A stretch of DNA of 15,255 bases from an uncultured Lachnospiraceae bacterium. Its GTDB lineage: Bacteria > Bacillota_A > Clostridia > Lachnospirales > Lachnospiraceae. A program made the translations under genes and the position numbers. The DNA lies in the NCBI GenBank assembly GCA_902796775.1, contig CADBQK010000026.1:1-15255 (forward strand), read 5' to 3'. This document shows positions 15,088 to 15,255 of this stretch, piece after piece (positions within the stretch are counted from its first letter, which is position 1; each line of letters opens with the position of its first letter). The notes under the pieces are model-generated. The model was given only the letters and a program-made list of their open reading frames with translations. It was not told where the DNA came from and made no database searches.

Positions 15088-15255
15088 TCAGATGATACCT
15101 TTGGTGGAAGGCACATCTTCCACCCTCTCGTCAAATCTGGTAGCCATGTCCAGGGCACGGGCAAAGGCTTTGAAAATTGCTTCGATCATATGATGGTTGT
15201 TCTTGCCATCGAGCAGTTTGATATGAAGATTCATCCCGCAGCTGTAGGAAACCGC
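15088..15255 (-). CDS. hisB: Imidazoleglycerol-phosphate dehydratase, C-terminal part
   Basis: Only the last 55 codons are in the window; the gene runs off the right edge. The reading frame ends with the HisB C-terminal signature: [20 protein letters not shown], in which the HH pair and Glu bind manganese, then [11 protein letters not shown] and the closing VPSTKGII before TGA. HisB dehydrates imidazoleglycerol phosphate to imidazole-acetol phosphate in histidine synthesis. It precedes hisI by 26 bases. In many bacteria hisH, hisA and hisF come between hisB and hisI; here they are missing from that position. Confidence 0.95.
   Translation of the reverse strand, partial: AVSYSCGMNLHIKLLDGKNNHHMIEAIFKAFARALDMATRFDERVEDVPSTKGII

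Overview
The window is an ordinary, gene-dense chromosomal stretch from what looks like a spore-forming Clostridia species, most likely Lachnospiraceae-like. I infer this from strong AGGAGG-type ribosome sites, a SpoVB/MurJ-like flippase, a DUF896 protein, a DUF3048 (YerB-type) lipoprotein, a stand-alone HisI and the Cys-rich form of AlaRS. All fourteen genes lie on the minus strand, so transcription runs from high to low coordinates. I see no prophage, transposon, CRISPR array, rRNA or tRNA. No gene-free stretch is longer than about 210 bases.

In transcription order, the right edge holds the end of hisB (cut by the window) followed by hisI, the tail of a histidine operon. A long hairpin ends it. 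A consensus promoter (TTGACA-17-TATACT) then starts alaS, followed 25 bases later by a membrane-anchored CapA-like protein whose metal-ligand motifs are almost all substituted. Next is rpsU (58 codons, bS21) with its own extended -10 promoter, a structured leader and a terminator hairpin, and then phoH, ybeY and a DUF3048 lipoprotein. A SpoVB/MurJ-like lipid flippase follows.

After another terminator-like hairpin comes a tight five-gene run. It holds two different flavoproteins overlapping by 4 bases (a BaiN/HI0933-type and a COG2509-type), a DUF896 protein with a TTG start, 5-formyltetrahydrofolate cyclo-ligase, and proA (proline synthesis).

The left end carries a Phd/YefM-type antitoxin with a perfect promoter (TTGACA-17-TATGAT) and a 14-bp palindromic operator over the predicted transcription start. 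A strong terminator lies only about 80 bases past its stop codon, leaving no room for a normal toxin gene.

Most of the window is housekeeping: protein synthesis (alaS, rpsU, ybeY), amino-acid synthesis (his, proA), folate salvage and envelope functions. I do not see a convincing new multi-gene system. The points most worth a second look are the apparently dead CapA homologue between alaS and rpsU, the solitary antitoxin with intact control region, the short terminator-like leader of alaS, and the structured rpsU leader.
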